NCBI GenBank assembly: GCA_031364965.1
Contig: JANLXF010000119.1
Span: forward strand, 1 to 13,410
Direction of reading: 5' to 3'
Origin: JAOUEA01 sp031364965
GTDB lineage: Bacteria; Actinomycetota; UBA4738; HRBIN12
DNA length: 13,410 nucleotides
Below, piece after piece: positions 1 to 6,101 of the stretch (the first letter of the stretch is position 1; the number at the start of each line of letters is the position of its first letter). Both the position numbers and the translations under genes were made by a program. The notes beneath the pieces are model-generated. The model ran no database searches. It had not been told where the DNA came from and saw nothing but the letters and a program-made list of their open reading frames with translations.

Positions 1-476
1 TCCACCTGGGCATCACCGATCACGCCGTAGACGTTCCCGTCATAGGGATTCACCCGTTGGGCATGCCGTCCGTACCGCAGAGCAGCGTCGAAGTCGTGGC
101 GAGCCGCTGCGAGCGCGGCCAATCCCACCAAGGCTCCCTCGTTGTCCTGCGGATGCGCGGCGAGGGACTTCTCGAGGATCCCCTGGGCCTTCGCGTAGTA
201 GCTCGGATCGGCGGTGACGCGCGCCTGCTGGACGTAGGCGAGACCGAGTGACGACATCGACTGCCAGTCTTCCGGGAAGGTCTGGATGCGAGCCTGCAGG
301 GCGGCGATGGAGTCCGCGAGCGTGCCGCTCGCCGAGATCACGGGGGTCGAGCGGTCGCGTGTCGCGACGACCGAGGTGGCTTGGATGCGCTGCGCCCGAA
401 AGGCTCCCAGCGCCCCGACACCGAAGAGGGCGACCGCCAAGATCAGGCTCGCCGCGAGCTTCAGGGTCCGGTTCAT
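1..476 (-). CDS. Membrane-anchored tetratricopeptide-repeat protein (3' part outside window)
   Basis: The gene reads leftward off the window edge, leaving 158 N-terminal residues. It starts at an ATG preceded by GAGGAG at good spacing. Residues 5-26 form a hydrophobic segment after a short basic N-terminus, so this is a signal anchor or signal peptide, and the rest should lie outside the membrane. Residues about 55-67 are helical. TPR-like helix pairs follow at about 70-103 (LGLAY motif, then a helix ending in AAHP) and 104-138 (ALVGLAALAAA, then a helix ending in RVNP), and a third begins at the edge (VYGVIGDAQ). TPRs bind protein partners, and no catalytic motif is visible. It lies 58 bases downstream of the DUF4331 gene on the same strand, so the two are probably co-transcribed and may act together in the envelope. 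I recall TPR genes after DUF4331 genes in other actinobacteria, but that needs checking. The TPR call is good; the specific role is unknown. Confidence 0.8.
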   Translation of the reverse strand, partial: MNRTLKLAASLILAVALFGVGALGAFRAQRIQATSVVATRDRSTPVISASGTLADSIAALQARIQTFPEDWQSMSSLGLAYVQQARVTADPSYYAKAQGILEKSLAAHPQDNEGALVGLAALAAARHDFDAALRYGRHAQRVNPYDGNVYGVIGDAQV

Positions 477-500
477 GGTCGTGGCTCCTCGAGGGAGGGA

Positions 501-528
501 GGGGCCGGCCCCCACGGGGGCCGGCCCC
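501..528 (-). terminator. Perfect 13-bp GC inverted repeat between the DUF4331 and TPR genes
   Basis: GGGGCCGGCCCCC at 501-513 and its exact reverse complement at 516-528 are separated by AC. The transcript would form a very stable hairpin 6 bases after the DUF4331 stop codon. No U-tract follows, so it is not a classical intrinsic terminator. It could be a 3'-end stabiliser, a partial terminator that lowers TPR expression, or a U-less terminator. On the plus strand the overlapping run from 493 (GGG A GGG A GGGG, then GGGGG at 516-520) could also form a G-quadruplex. The structure is seen; the function is inferred. Confidence 0.4.
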
Positions 529-534
529 GTCCGC

Positions 535-1917
535 TCAGTGAGGGCTCGTGTCCGAGCCCGAGTGCGGGGTGGCGACGTAAGGGAACACGTCGCCGAAGGG
601 CTTGTCATTGGCGTTCACGCCATCACCGATGGTGTCGGCGAGTGCCTGGTGATCGGGCAGGAGCGCCCCGAGGATCACGCGCAGCGCCTCGTCAACGACA
701 TCGTCCGACAGACGACGGCCGTTCGGGTACCCGGCCACGTCACCTCCGACGGCGCCCAGCCTCGAGCACGACGAGTAGCACGGCGGGATGTCCATGTTCA
801 AGCGGAGCATCTCCGATGCCGTGACGTTCGTCGGCTGGTTGAGGCCCGGCAGGCCCGTGAGGAAGACCTGGATCAGGTCCTTCCGCTGGATGCCAGGCTT
901 GCTTGCGTTCGAGTCCGGGATCTCGGTGCCGTACACCGCGTTCAGAAGGTGCGGCAGCTCGGGGTCTTGGACCTTGGGCAGGTATGCAGCGTCACCGGTC
1001 GGCTTCGACCCGTTGAAGTAGTCCTTGAATGCCAGCGGAACGACCACCTCGTTGACGAGGGGGTTGCCCAGGCGCGAGACCTGGACGTTCTTGCCGCTGA
1101 AGGACTGGGTCCCGTCGACGTTCTGGACGCTCATGCTGGGACGTGAAGCCGTGTTCCAGATGCCGATCACGCCGTCCTTCGGACCGCGCAGCTGGCCCTT
1201 CGGGATCTGCAGCGCGAACGTGTTGACGTTGAACCCGGCGAGCGTGTCGTCACCCGTCTCCGAGAGGTCGGCCCCATAGAGGAGGTCGAACACGCGGAGG
1301 TCGAGGAAGAACGCATCGTCGGACTGACCGACCCAGCTGTAGGCAGGCGCCTTACCGAACTCGTCGACACCCGCGTTGAAGAGGGTGTTGTAGTTCGGCA
1401 TCGACGCGTCGCCCACACGGCTCGGCACGACCTTCTCGTTCTCCAGCAGCGTCTTCTTCGAGCCGTTCTGGATCCGGTAGAGGTCGTACGTCTGGAAGAT
1501 GTTCAGGTCGGCGTCATTCAGCGACGTGACCTGGCCCGTGTTGTACAGGAACGTGTCGCCGCTGCGGTAGTGCGTCTTGAACCTCCAGCGGTACACGATG
1601 TCGGCTTTGGCATCGCCGTTGTTGTCGATGTTGATGTCGTAGTTCGTGTGCTCGGCCCACAGATAGAAGTTCGGGCCACCGGCCGGCTCCTCGAAGGGGA
1701 TCCAGGAGCTGACGAAGGTGACCGTACTGGCGCGGTCCGGGCTCACGAACGCGTACAGGTCCGTGTTGTCGATCTGTGGGTCCGCCGCAGTGAGCGGCGC
1801 CTCGCGGTGGCTCGACGCGTTGGAGGCGACGGGTCCGAGGCTCGTGATGAGCCCGGCACCGACCGCCAACGACGTCACGCCCGCGAGCACCGCGTTGCGG
1901 ATGCGTGAACGGGACAA
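535..1917 (-). CDS. Secreted DUF4331 family protein
   Basis: The product is 460 residues. I chose the TTG at 1917 because GAGAGGAG sits 6 bases upstream. The open frame extends to 2052, including an ATG at 1950, but neither earlier start has a ribosome-binding site, and the extension would put about 11 extra residues or more before the signal peptide. Residues 3-34 are a Sec signal peptide: basic RSRIR, hydrophobic AVLAGVTSLAVGAG, and a cleavage site after SNA at 34. The mature protein opens with the family hallmark SSHREAP (35-41), then DNTDLYAFVSPD and WIPFEEPAGGPNFY. The C-terminal part has PPCYSSCSRLGAVGGDV, with two Cys that could form a disulfide, and YPNGRRLSDDVVDEALR, also typical. 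The biochemical function of DUF4331 is unknown. The TPR gene lies downstream and a 7-TM gene upstream. No TANNNT -10 element was found in the 187-base leader, so the promoter is unresolved or lies before the 7-TM gene. Confidence 0.93.
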   Translation of the reverse strand: MSRSRIRNAVLAGVTSLAVGAGLITSLGPVASNASSHREAPLTAADPQIDNTDLYAFVSPDRASTVTFVSSWIPFEEPAGGPNFYLWAEHTNYDINIDNNGDAKADIVYRWRFKTHYRSGDTFLYNTGQVTSLNDADLNIFQTYDLYRIQNGSKKTLLENEKVVPSRVGDASMPNYNTLFNAGVDEFGKAPAYSWVGQSDDAFFLDLRVFDLLYGADLSETGDDTLAGFNVNTFALQIPKGQLRGPKDGVIGIWNTASRPSMSVQNVDGTQSFSGKNVQVSRLGNPLVNEVVVPLAFKDYFNGSKPTGDAAYLPKVQDPELPHLLNAVYGTEIPDSNASKPGIQRKDLIQVFLTGLPGLNQPTNVTASEMLRLNMDIPPCYSSCSRLGAVGGDVAGYPNGRRLSDDVVDEALRVILGALLPDHQALADTIGDGVNANDKPFGDVFPYVATPHSGSDTSPH

Positions 1918-1923
1918 GGGGTA

Positions 1924-1931
1924 CTCCTCTC
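1924..1931 (-). promoter_or_regulatory. Shine-Dalgarno site deciding the DUF4331 TTG start
   Basis: GAGAGGAG on the minus strand ends 6 bases before the TTG at 1917. It is the only strong ribosome-binding site near the start of the frame, and it places the signal peptide directly at the N-terminus. Confidence 0.75.
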
Positions 1932-2077
1932 GTGATGCGATGGATGACATCGCCGGCCCCCGCGCCGCCGATCCCGCGGGATGGTCCCTCGGGTCGCGCT
2001 CGATGCCCCCTTCCCTCACGGAACCGAGGCCGGTGTCGGATGTGCTTCGCACGGCCTGGGCCGCCGGATCACCGATC

Positions 2078-2100
2078 GGAACGGTTCCCGGCCCGGGACC
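2078..2100 (-). terminator. Candidate hairpin/operator after the 7-TM gene stop codon
   Basis: Two adjacent inverted repeats lie within 27 bases of the TAA stop of the membrane protein gene: TCCCGG-C-CCGGGA at 2086-2098 and GGAAC-G-GTTCC at 2078-2088. They share three bases, so only one could form at a time. No U-tract follows. It could be a weak terminator for the upstream gene, or the GGAAC palindrome could be a regulator site for DUF4331. The repeats are seen; the role is a guess. Confidence 0.3.
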
Positions 2101-2104
2101 GGGG

Positions 2105-2827
2105 TTATGAGGAGCGAACGGGAGCCTCGACCCCCGTGGTCGCGAGCGCCGGCCGAGAGGCGCGGAGGAACCCGAGGAACATCACCGAGATCCCGGCGCA
2201 GAGCGAGATCGAGAACCCCGCCAGGTTGCCCAGAGCGGCGAACGCGGAGCCGAACCCCGCGATCAAGGTGGCGCCGCCCGCGATCAGCAGCGTGCCGAGG
2301 AAGCGGTCGCGGAGCTCGGGGCGCCCCCGCATCCGCCAGGCCGACCAGAGCGCGCCACCGAGCAGCACCAGATAGGACGGGATCGAGATCAACTGCGGCA
2401 GCCGGTGCGCCGCCGATCCATCGCCGAACACGTGCTTGCCCGAGGGAAGCCGCGCCGCGAGAGCCGCCCCGTCGAGCGACGCACTCCCGAGCACCGAGAG
2501 CGCGTAGGCGGTCACGAGGATCAGCACGAGGTACAGCCCGAGGTGCACCGAGCCGCGCTTGAGCAGGAGCTGCAGTTCACCCACCGCCAGGAACGGGACG
2601 TTCAGCACCGCGCCGAAGGCCCAGTAGGCCTCGAACGCCAGCTCGCTCCAGCCTCGCAGGGCGCCGATCACGACCGCCAGGGACGCCACCCCGTACATCA
2701 GGAGCGCGATCGCCCACACCAATTGGTAGCCCTGCCGTCGGGCGGCGAACCGGCGCGCCAGGGACCCCGCGAAAACGAACGCCACGACGGCCGCCACCAG
2801 CGGGAACACCCACATGGCCCACAGCAT
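2105..2827 (-). CDS. Seven-TM integral membrane protein of unknown function
   Basis: The product is 240 residues. The ATG at 2827 has GAAGGT six bases upstream, whereas an in-frame ATG at 2815 has no better site. About seven hydrophobic segments are visible: near residues 3-22 (VFPLVAAVVAFVFAG), 35-56 (VWAIALLMYGVASLAVV), 60-85 (YWAFGAVLNVPFLAVG), 93-112 (LGLYLVLILVTAYAL), then after a soluble loop near 113-140 another at SYLVLLGGALWSA, then LLIAGGATLIAGFGSAFA and FSISLCAGISVMFLGF. Basic residues (RRF, RRQ, RMRGR) cluster in alternate loops. I recognise no catalytic or transport motif. It is divergent from the sugar isomerase gene, with a 51-base gap between starts. DUF4331 follows on the same strand after 187 bases. 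The much longer frame reaching 3484 is only the antisense of the isomerase gene. Confidence 0.8.
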   Translation of the reverse strand: MLWAMWVFPLVAAVVAFVFAGSLARRFAARRQGYQLVWAIALLMYGVASLAVVIGALRGWSELAFEAYWAFGAVLNVPFLAVGELQLLLKRGSVHLGLYLVLILVTAYALSVLGSASLDGAALAARLPSGKHVFGDGSAAHRLPQLISIPSYLVLLGGALWSAWRMRGRPELRDRFLGTLLIAGGATLIAGFGSAFAALGNLAGFSISLCAGISVMFLGFLRASRPALATTGVEAPVRSS

Positions 2828-2865
2828 ACGGGCACCTTCACCGTCGCCGGAACGCGCGTCGCCCG

Positions 2866-2871
2866 TACCAT
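2866..2871 (+). promoter_or_regulatory. Candidate -10 element, leaderless promoter of the isomerase gene
   Basis: TACCAT (TANNNT) ends 7 bases before the ATG at 2879, where a transcript would begin on or next to the start codon. No Shine-Dalgarno sequence precedes that ATG, which fits a leaderless mRNA. No good -35 hexamer was seen. The element lies in the 51-base gap shared with the divergent 7-TM gene. Confidence 0.4.
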
Positions 2872-2878
2872 GGGCTGC

Positions 2879-3667
2879 ATGGGAACCCCGCCCCTGCTGT
2901 TCTCGTCGGCCGCGTTCTTCGCGCGACCGCTCGCCGAGACGTTCCGCATCGTGGCCGAGACCGGCTATAGGGGCGTCGAGGTCATGGTGACGAAAGACCC
3001 GGCGAGCCAGGACCCGGCCCAGATGCGCGCGCTCGCGAAGGAGCACGGCCTCATGATCGGCGCGATCCACGCCCCGTCCCTGCTGCTCACCCGGAAGGTC
3101 TGGGGCACCGACCCGGTCGGCAAGATCCACCGGGCGATCGAGGTGGCCGAAGAAGCCGAGATCCCGATCGTCGTGATGCACCCTCCGTATCGGTGGCAGC
3201 TCGGCTACCGCCGCTGGCTCACCGAGCGCCTGCCGACCCTGTCGGATCGCACCGGCGTAACCGTGGCGCTCGAGAACATGTTCCCCGTGCGGATGGGTGA
3301 GCGGGGCGTCACGTTCCACTCGAACCAGGATCTCGACGAGCTCGACGGACTGCCGAACCTGGTGCTCGACACGAGCCACGCGGCCGTCGCGGAGCACGAC
3401 CTCGTGGATGTCCGGCGCCGGTTCGGCGAGCGGATGCGCCACGTGCACCTTTCGGACAACGCGGGCAAGGGATGGGACTCCCACCTGCCGCCGGGCGACG
3501 GTGTGCTCGACCTCGGGCGCTTCCTGGACGAGCTCGCGGGTGACGGCTACGAGGGCTCGATCTCGCTCGAGGTGGACCTGCGGCGTTACCTGACCGACGA
3601 CGCGAAGCTTCGTTCGATCATGGTCGGGATGCGCGACGATGTCGAACGCCGTCTGACGGTCGGGTAG
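2879..3667 (+). CDS. TIM-barrel sugar phosphate isomerase/epimerase (AP endonuclease family 2 fold)
   Basis: The product is 262 residues. The ATG at 2879 fits the candidate leaderless promoter; an in-frame ATG at 2870 would add three residues and overlaps the -10 element. The fold is a xylose-isomerase-like barrel: PLLFSSAAFF (5-14) on strand 1, ETGYRGVEV (27-35) on strand 2, and His64 (AIHAP) and His101 (MHPPY) on central strands. The likely divalent-metal ligands are Glu132 (VALEN), Asp164 (LVLDTSH, with His167), His190 (HVHLSD) and Glu231 (SLEVD). These superfamily positions serve in sugar isomerases/epimerases and endonuclease IV. The substrate cannot be read from sequence. Endonuclease IV itself is less likely: several of its extra metal-binding His/Glu positions are not evident. 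The next plus-strand gene starts 40 bases later from its own candidate promoter. Confidence 0.85.
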   Translation: MGTPPLLFSSAAFFARPLAETFRIVAETGYRGVEVMVTKDPASQDPAQMRALAKEHGLMIGAIHAPSLLLTRKVWGTDPVGKIHRAIEVAEEAEIPIVVMHPPYRWQLGYRRWLTERLPTLSDRTGVTVALENMFPVRMGERGVTFHSNQDLDELDGLPNLVLDTSHAAVAEHDLVDVRRRFGERMRHVHLSDNAGKGWDSHLPPGDGVLDLGRFLDELAGDGYEGSISLEVDLRRYLTDDAKLRSIMVGMRDDVERRLTVG

Positions 3668-3695
3668 ACCTCCGCGAAGGCCCCGGAACGCCTGC

Positions 3696-3701
3696 TAGCC
3701 T
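3696..3701 (+). promoter_or_regulatory. Candidate -10 element for the small-peptide/NMO operon
   Basis: TAGCCT (TANNNT) ends 6 bases before the GTG at 3708, again placing the transcript start at or beside the start codon. The GGAGG just before that GTG abuts it and is too close to serve as a ribosome-binding site, which supports a leaderless start. No convincing -35 was found. Confidence 0.4.
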
Positions 3702-3707
3702 CGGGAG

Positions 3708-3860
3708 GTGCGCCGGCCGACCTTCATCATGATCATCGTGCTGTTCGTCGTGATCGCGACGGCCGCGCTCGCACAGATCGTCATCGCGTCCGGCGATACC
3801 CCGAGCTTGGTCGGGCCATCGAGCCCGGGCGCCCTCCCCTCGTCGTCGGAGAGCCCGTGA
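3708..3860 (+). CDS. Small single-pass membrane protein coupled to the FMN enzyme gene
   Basis: The frame encodes 50 residues from a GTG start. After the basic VRRPTF comes one hydrophobic helix (about 6-27: FIMIIVLFVVIATAALAQIVIA). A Ser/Pro/Gly-rich tail with one Asp and one Glu and no Cys follows. The positive N-terminus predicts N-in, tail-out topology. An uncleaved anchor is likely, although ALA at 20-22 could be a weak signal-peptidase site. The TGA stop overlaps the GTG of the next gene in GTGA (3857-3860), the pattern of translationally coupled genes. The overlap, the upstream TAGCCT element and the clean membrane helix support a real gene. I recognise no family. It might anchor or accompany the FMN enzyme, or mainly couple its translation. 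Confidence 0.6.
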   Translation: MRRPTFIMIIVLFVVIATAALAQIVIASGDTPSLVGPSSPGALPSSSESP

Positions 3861-5314
3861 CCCCGCACCCGGCGATCATCCAGGGTGGCATGGGCGTGGC
3901 CGTCTCCGGCTGGCAGCTCGCGAGCGCGGTCTCGCGCACGGGTCAGCTCGGCGTGGTCTCCGGCACCGCGATCGACATGGTCCTGGCCCGTCGGCTGCAG
4001 ATGGGCGACCCAGGCGGTGACGTCCGCCGTGCCATGGCGGCGTTCCCCGAGCGCGAGGTCGCCGAACGGATCCTCGCCCAGTACTTCGTCGAGGGCGGCA
4101 TCGACGACGGACGCGCGTTCAAGGCGATCCCGATGTTCACGGCCGAGCCCCACCGCAAGAGCCTCGAGCTCTCGACGATGGCCGGGTTCGTCGAGGTGTG
4201 GCTCGCGAAGGAGGGCCACGACGGGCTCGTCGGGATCAACTTCCTGGAGAAGATCCAGATGCCGACCCCGTCCACCCTGTACGGGGCGGTGCTCGCCGGC
4301 GTCGACGTCGTGCTCGTGGGCGCCGGGATCCCGCGCGAGATCCCGCGGCTGCTGGATCGCCTCGCCGAACATGAGCCGGTGTCGCTGCCGCTGCACGTGT
4401 ACGGCGGCGAGGGTCTCCTCGAGTTCGATCCTCGCGGCGTCCTGCCGAAGCCCGGCGCGGCGCTCGCACGGCCGATGTTCCTCGCCATCATCGCCTCGAC
4501 GGCCCTCGCGATCAGCCTCGCCCGCAAGACGCCCGGTGTGGACGGGTTCGTGATCGAGGGGCCGACCGCCGGGGGGCACAACGCACCGCCCCGTGGCACC
4601 GTCGAGCTCGTCGACGGCGAACCTCTGTACGGCCCGCGCGACGAGGTCGACCTCGAGAAGGTAGGAGAGCTCGGGCTTCCCTTCTGGCTGGCGGGAGGTC
4701 AGGCGACGCCCGAGCACCTTCGGGAAGCGCAGGCGGCCGGCGCGGCCGGCATCCAGGTCGGCACGGCGTTCGCGTTCTGCTCGGAATCGGGGATCGACCC
4801 GGAGCTGCGCACCCGCGCCCTGCATGAGGTCCGCGACGGCAACATCACGATCTTCACCGACCCGCTGGCCTCCCCGACCGGATTCCCCTTCAAGGTCGTG
4901 GGCCTGGCCGGGACGCTCTCGGAGGACGACGTCGTCGAGGCGCGAGAGCGCCGGTGCGACCTCGGCTACCTGCGGGTCCCCTACACCACACCGGACGGAC
5001 ACCTCGGCTACCGATGCTCCGCCGAGCCGGTGGAGGACTACGTCCGCAAAGGTGGCGGCATCGCCGACACCGTGGGGCGCAAGTGCATCTGCAACGGCCT
5101 GACCGCGACGATCGGCCTGGGACAGCGCCGGCAGGGGGCCGCGGAGCCCCCGATCATGACCGCCGGCAACGACCTGATCGAGCTCGGACGCTTCCTGTCC
5201 GGGGATCGGCTCGTCTACTCGGCGCAGGACGTGGTGGCGTACCTGCTGGACGAACCCACCGTGGTCTTCGGCGACGGCGCGCACGCCGGGTCCGGGTCCG
5301 ACTCTCCGGCCTGA
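3857..5314 (+). CDS. Nitronate monooxygenase-family FMN-dependent oxidoreductase
   Basis: The product is 485 residues. It starts at the GTG overlapping the small-peptide stop, with GGAGAG just upstream. This is a TIM-barrel flavoenzyme of the 2-nitropropane dioxygenase/nitronate monooxygenase group: QGGMGVAVSGW (9-19) for FMN binding at the first strand, VSGTAIDM next, and GINFLEKIQMPTPSTLYGA and DVVLVGAGIP in the middle. IEGPTAGGHNAP carries His241 at the usual catalytic position, and PFWLAGGQATPEHL and GAAGIQVGTAFAF form the phosphate-binding end. It is longer than classical enzymes of about 320-350 residues. The extra C-terminal part holds Cys367 (RRCDLGYL), Cys387 (GYRCSAEP), Cys410 and Cys412 (RKCICNGL). 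I recall this Cys-rich region as conserved in a long subgroup. The real substrate is unknown, and propionate-3-nitronate oxidation should not be assumed. The gene converges on the DUF62 gene with a single base between stop codons. Confidence 0.88.
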   Translation: MTPHPAIIQGGMGVAVSGWQLASAVSRTGQLGVVSGTAIDMVLARRLQMGDPGGDVRRAMAAFPEREVAERILAQYFVEGGIDDGRAFKAIPMFTAEPHRKSLELSTMAGFVEVWLAKEGHDGLVGINFLEKIQMPTPSTLYGAVLAGVDVVLVGAGIPREIPRLLDRLAEHEPVSLPLHVYGGEGLLEFDPRGVLPKPGAALARPMFLAIIASTALAISLARKTPGVDGFVIEGPTAGGHNAPPRGTVELVDGEPLYGPRDEVDLEKVGELGLPFWLAGGQATPEHLREAQAAGAAGIQVGTAFAFCSESGIDPELRTRALHEVRDGNITIFTDPLASPTGFPFKVVGLAGTLSEDDVVEARERRCDLGYLRVPYTTPDGHLGYRCSAEPVEDYVRKGGGIADTVGRKCICNGLTATIGLGQRRQGAAEPPIMTAGNDLIELGRFLSGDRLVYSAQDVVAYLLDEPTVVFGDGAHAGSGSDSPA

Positions 5315-5315
5315 C

Positions 5316-6101
5316 CTACTCGAGCACGACGGCGGCGTTCTCGGAGAGCCCGAGCATCGTGCCGGCGCTCCCGTGGTTCACCACGAGCGCCACGTATCCC
5401 TCGGAGTCAACGATCGCGGCGAGCGTGCCTTCTGGGACGTCGGCGAAGATCTGCACGCGCGGGACCGCCCGTCCGCCGACCCGAAGGACGCGTCCGATCC
5501 CGGCTTCGTCCAGGTCGCTCGGCCGCGCGTTCAACTGCACGTTCCCGAAACCGTCGATGCCGGTCACACGGCATCCCAGCATGCCGTCGGCGAGCATCGG
5601 CCGGGCGAGCTCGAGCGCGCGCAGCTCCCCCGGGTCCAGCGGGGGCCCCATCCGGTCGAGCCCGAGTCCGATCGCGAGGTGCGCGCCCGCGGGAGCGAAC
5701 ACATCGCGGCCGTGGAACGTCTTCGACACGGGCTGCAGCACGATGTCGGCGGCGGAGATCTCGGCGGCCTCGGCGGCCCCGCCCAGCGCGTCCCAGGCCA
5801 TCGAGAGCAGCCCGTTGTCCGGTCCCACCAGCAGGGCGCCGCTCCCGGCTCGCACGACGATCGAGCGCCGCTCGGAGCCGACCCCGGGATCCACCACGGC
5901 CACGTAAACAGCGTCCTCGGGCATGAAGTCGGTGGCGCGGCCGAGGGCGAGCGCGCCGCGCATCACGTCTTGCCGCGGGATCGCGTGCGTGAGGTCGATC
6001 ACCCGCGACGCCGGCGCCAGCCTCGCCATCACGCCGTGACAGATCCCGACGAAGCCGTCGGCGAGTCCGTAGTCGGTGAGGAAGACGATCGGAAGCGACA
6101 T
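5316..6101 (-). CDS. S-adenosyl-L-methionine hydroxide adenosyltransferase (DUF62/SAM hydrolase)
   Basis: The product is 261 residues, near the family norm of about 260-280. It starts at an ATG that overlaps the upstream hydrolase stop as TGATG. The N-terminal domain reads FLTDYGLADGFVG (7-19), RVIDLTHAIPRQDV (33-46), AVVDPGVGSERR (68-79) and VGPDNGLL (92-99). SKTFHGRDVFAPAGAHLA follows, and the C-terminal beta domain has GIDGFGNVQLN. Known enzymes of this family use an Asp-Arg-His triad to hydrolyse SAM to adenosine and methionine. Here the candidates are Asp71, Arg78 (or Arg79) and His130. The related fluorinase and chlorinase use halide instead and lack that arrangement, so a hydrolase is the better call. 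The cellular role of this family is still unclear. It is the last gene of a minus-strand run after the lipoprotein hydrolase and is probably translationally coupled to it. Confidence 0.92.
   Translation of the reverse strand: MSLPIVFLTDYGLADGFVGICHGVMARLAPASRVIDLTHAIPRQDVMRGALALGRATDFMPEDAVYVAVVDPGVGSERRSIVVRAGSGALLVGPDNGLLSMAWDALGGAAEAAEISAADIVLQPVSKTFHGRDVFAPAGAHLAIGLGLDRMGPPLDPGELRALELARPMLADGMLGCRVTGIDGFGNVQLNARPSDLDEAGIGRVLRVGGRAVPRVQIFADVPEGTLAAIVDSEGYVALVVNHGSAGTMLGLSENAAVVLE

Larger units (their letters stand above)
1918..2104. other. 187-base gap between the 7-TM and DUF4331 genes
   Basis: No gene is supported here. The DUF4331 frame stays open through most of it, but with no start signal upstream of 1917. 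The gap holds the GGAAC palindrome and GC hairpin at 2078-2100 and the DUF4331 ribosome-binding site. I found no TANNNT -10 element on the minus strand. A non-housekeeping sigma factor, or read-through from the upstream gene, would both fit. Confidence 0.5.

Noticed and set aside
1918..2052. Longer DUF4331 start with 45 more residues
   Set aside because: It has no ribosome-binding site and would bury the signal peptide. The TTG at 1917 has GAGAGGAG at ideal spacing.
2828..3484. N-terminal extension of the 7-TM protein frame
   Set aside because: It is antisense to the isomerase gene. The ATG at 2827 has a ribosome-binding site and begins directly with a TM helix.
3695..5284. A 529-codon minus-strand open frame opposite the FMN oxidoreductase
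   Set aside because: It is the antisense of a gene with clear family motifs, is rich in Arg/His/Gly/Asp runs, and has no domain. Such frames are common in GC-rich DNA.
5316..6101. DUF62 protein as a fluorinase or chlorinase
   Set aside because: The Asp-Arg-His arrangement fits SAM hydroxide adenosyltransferases, and no halogenation cluster is nearby.
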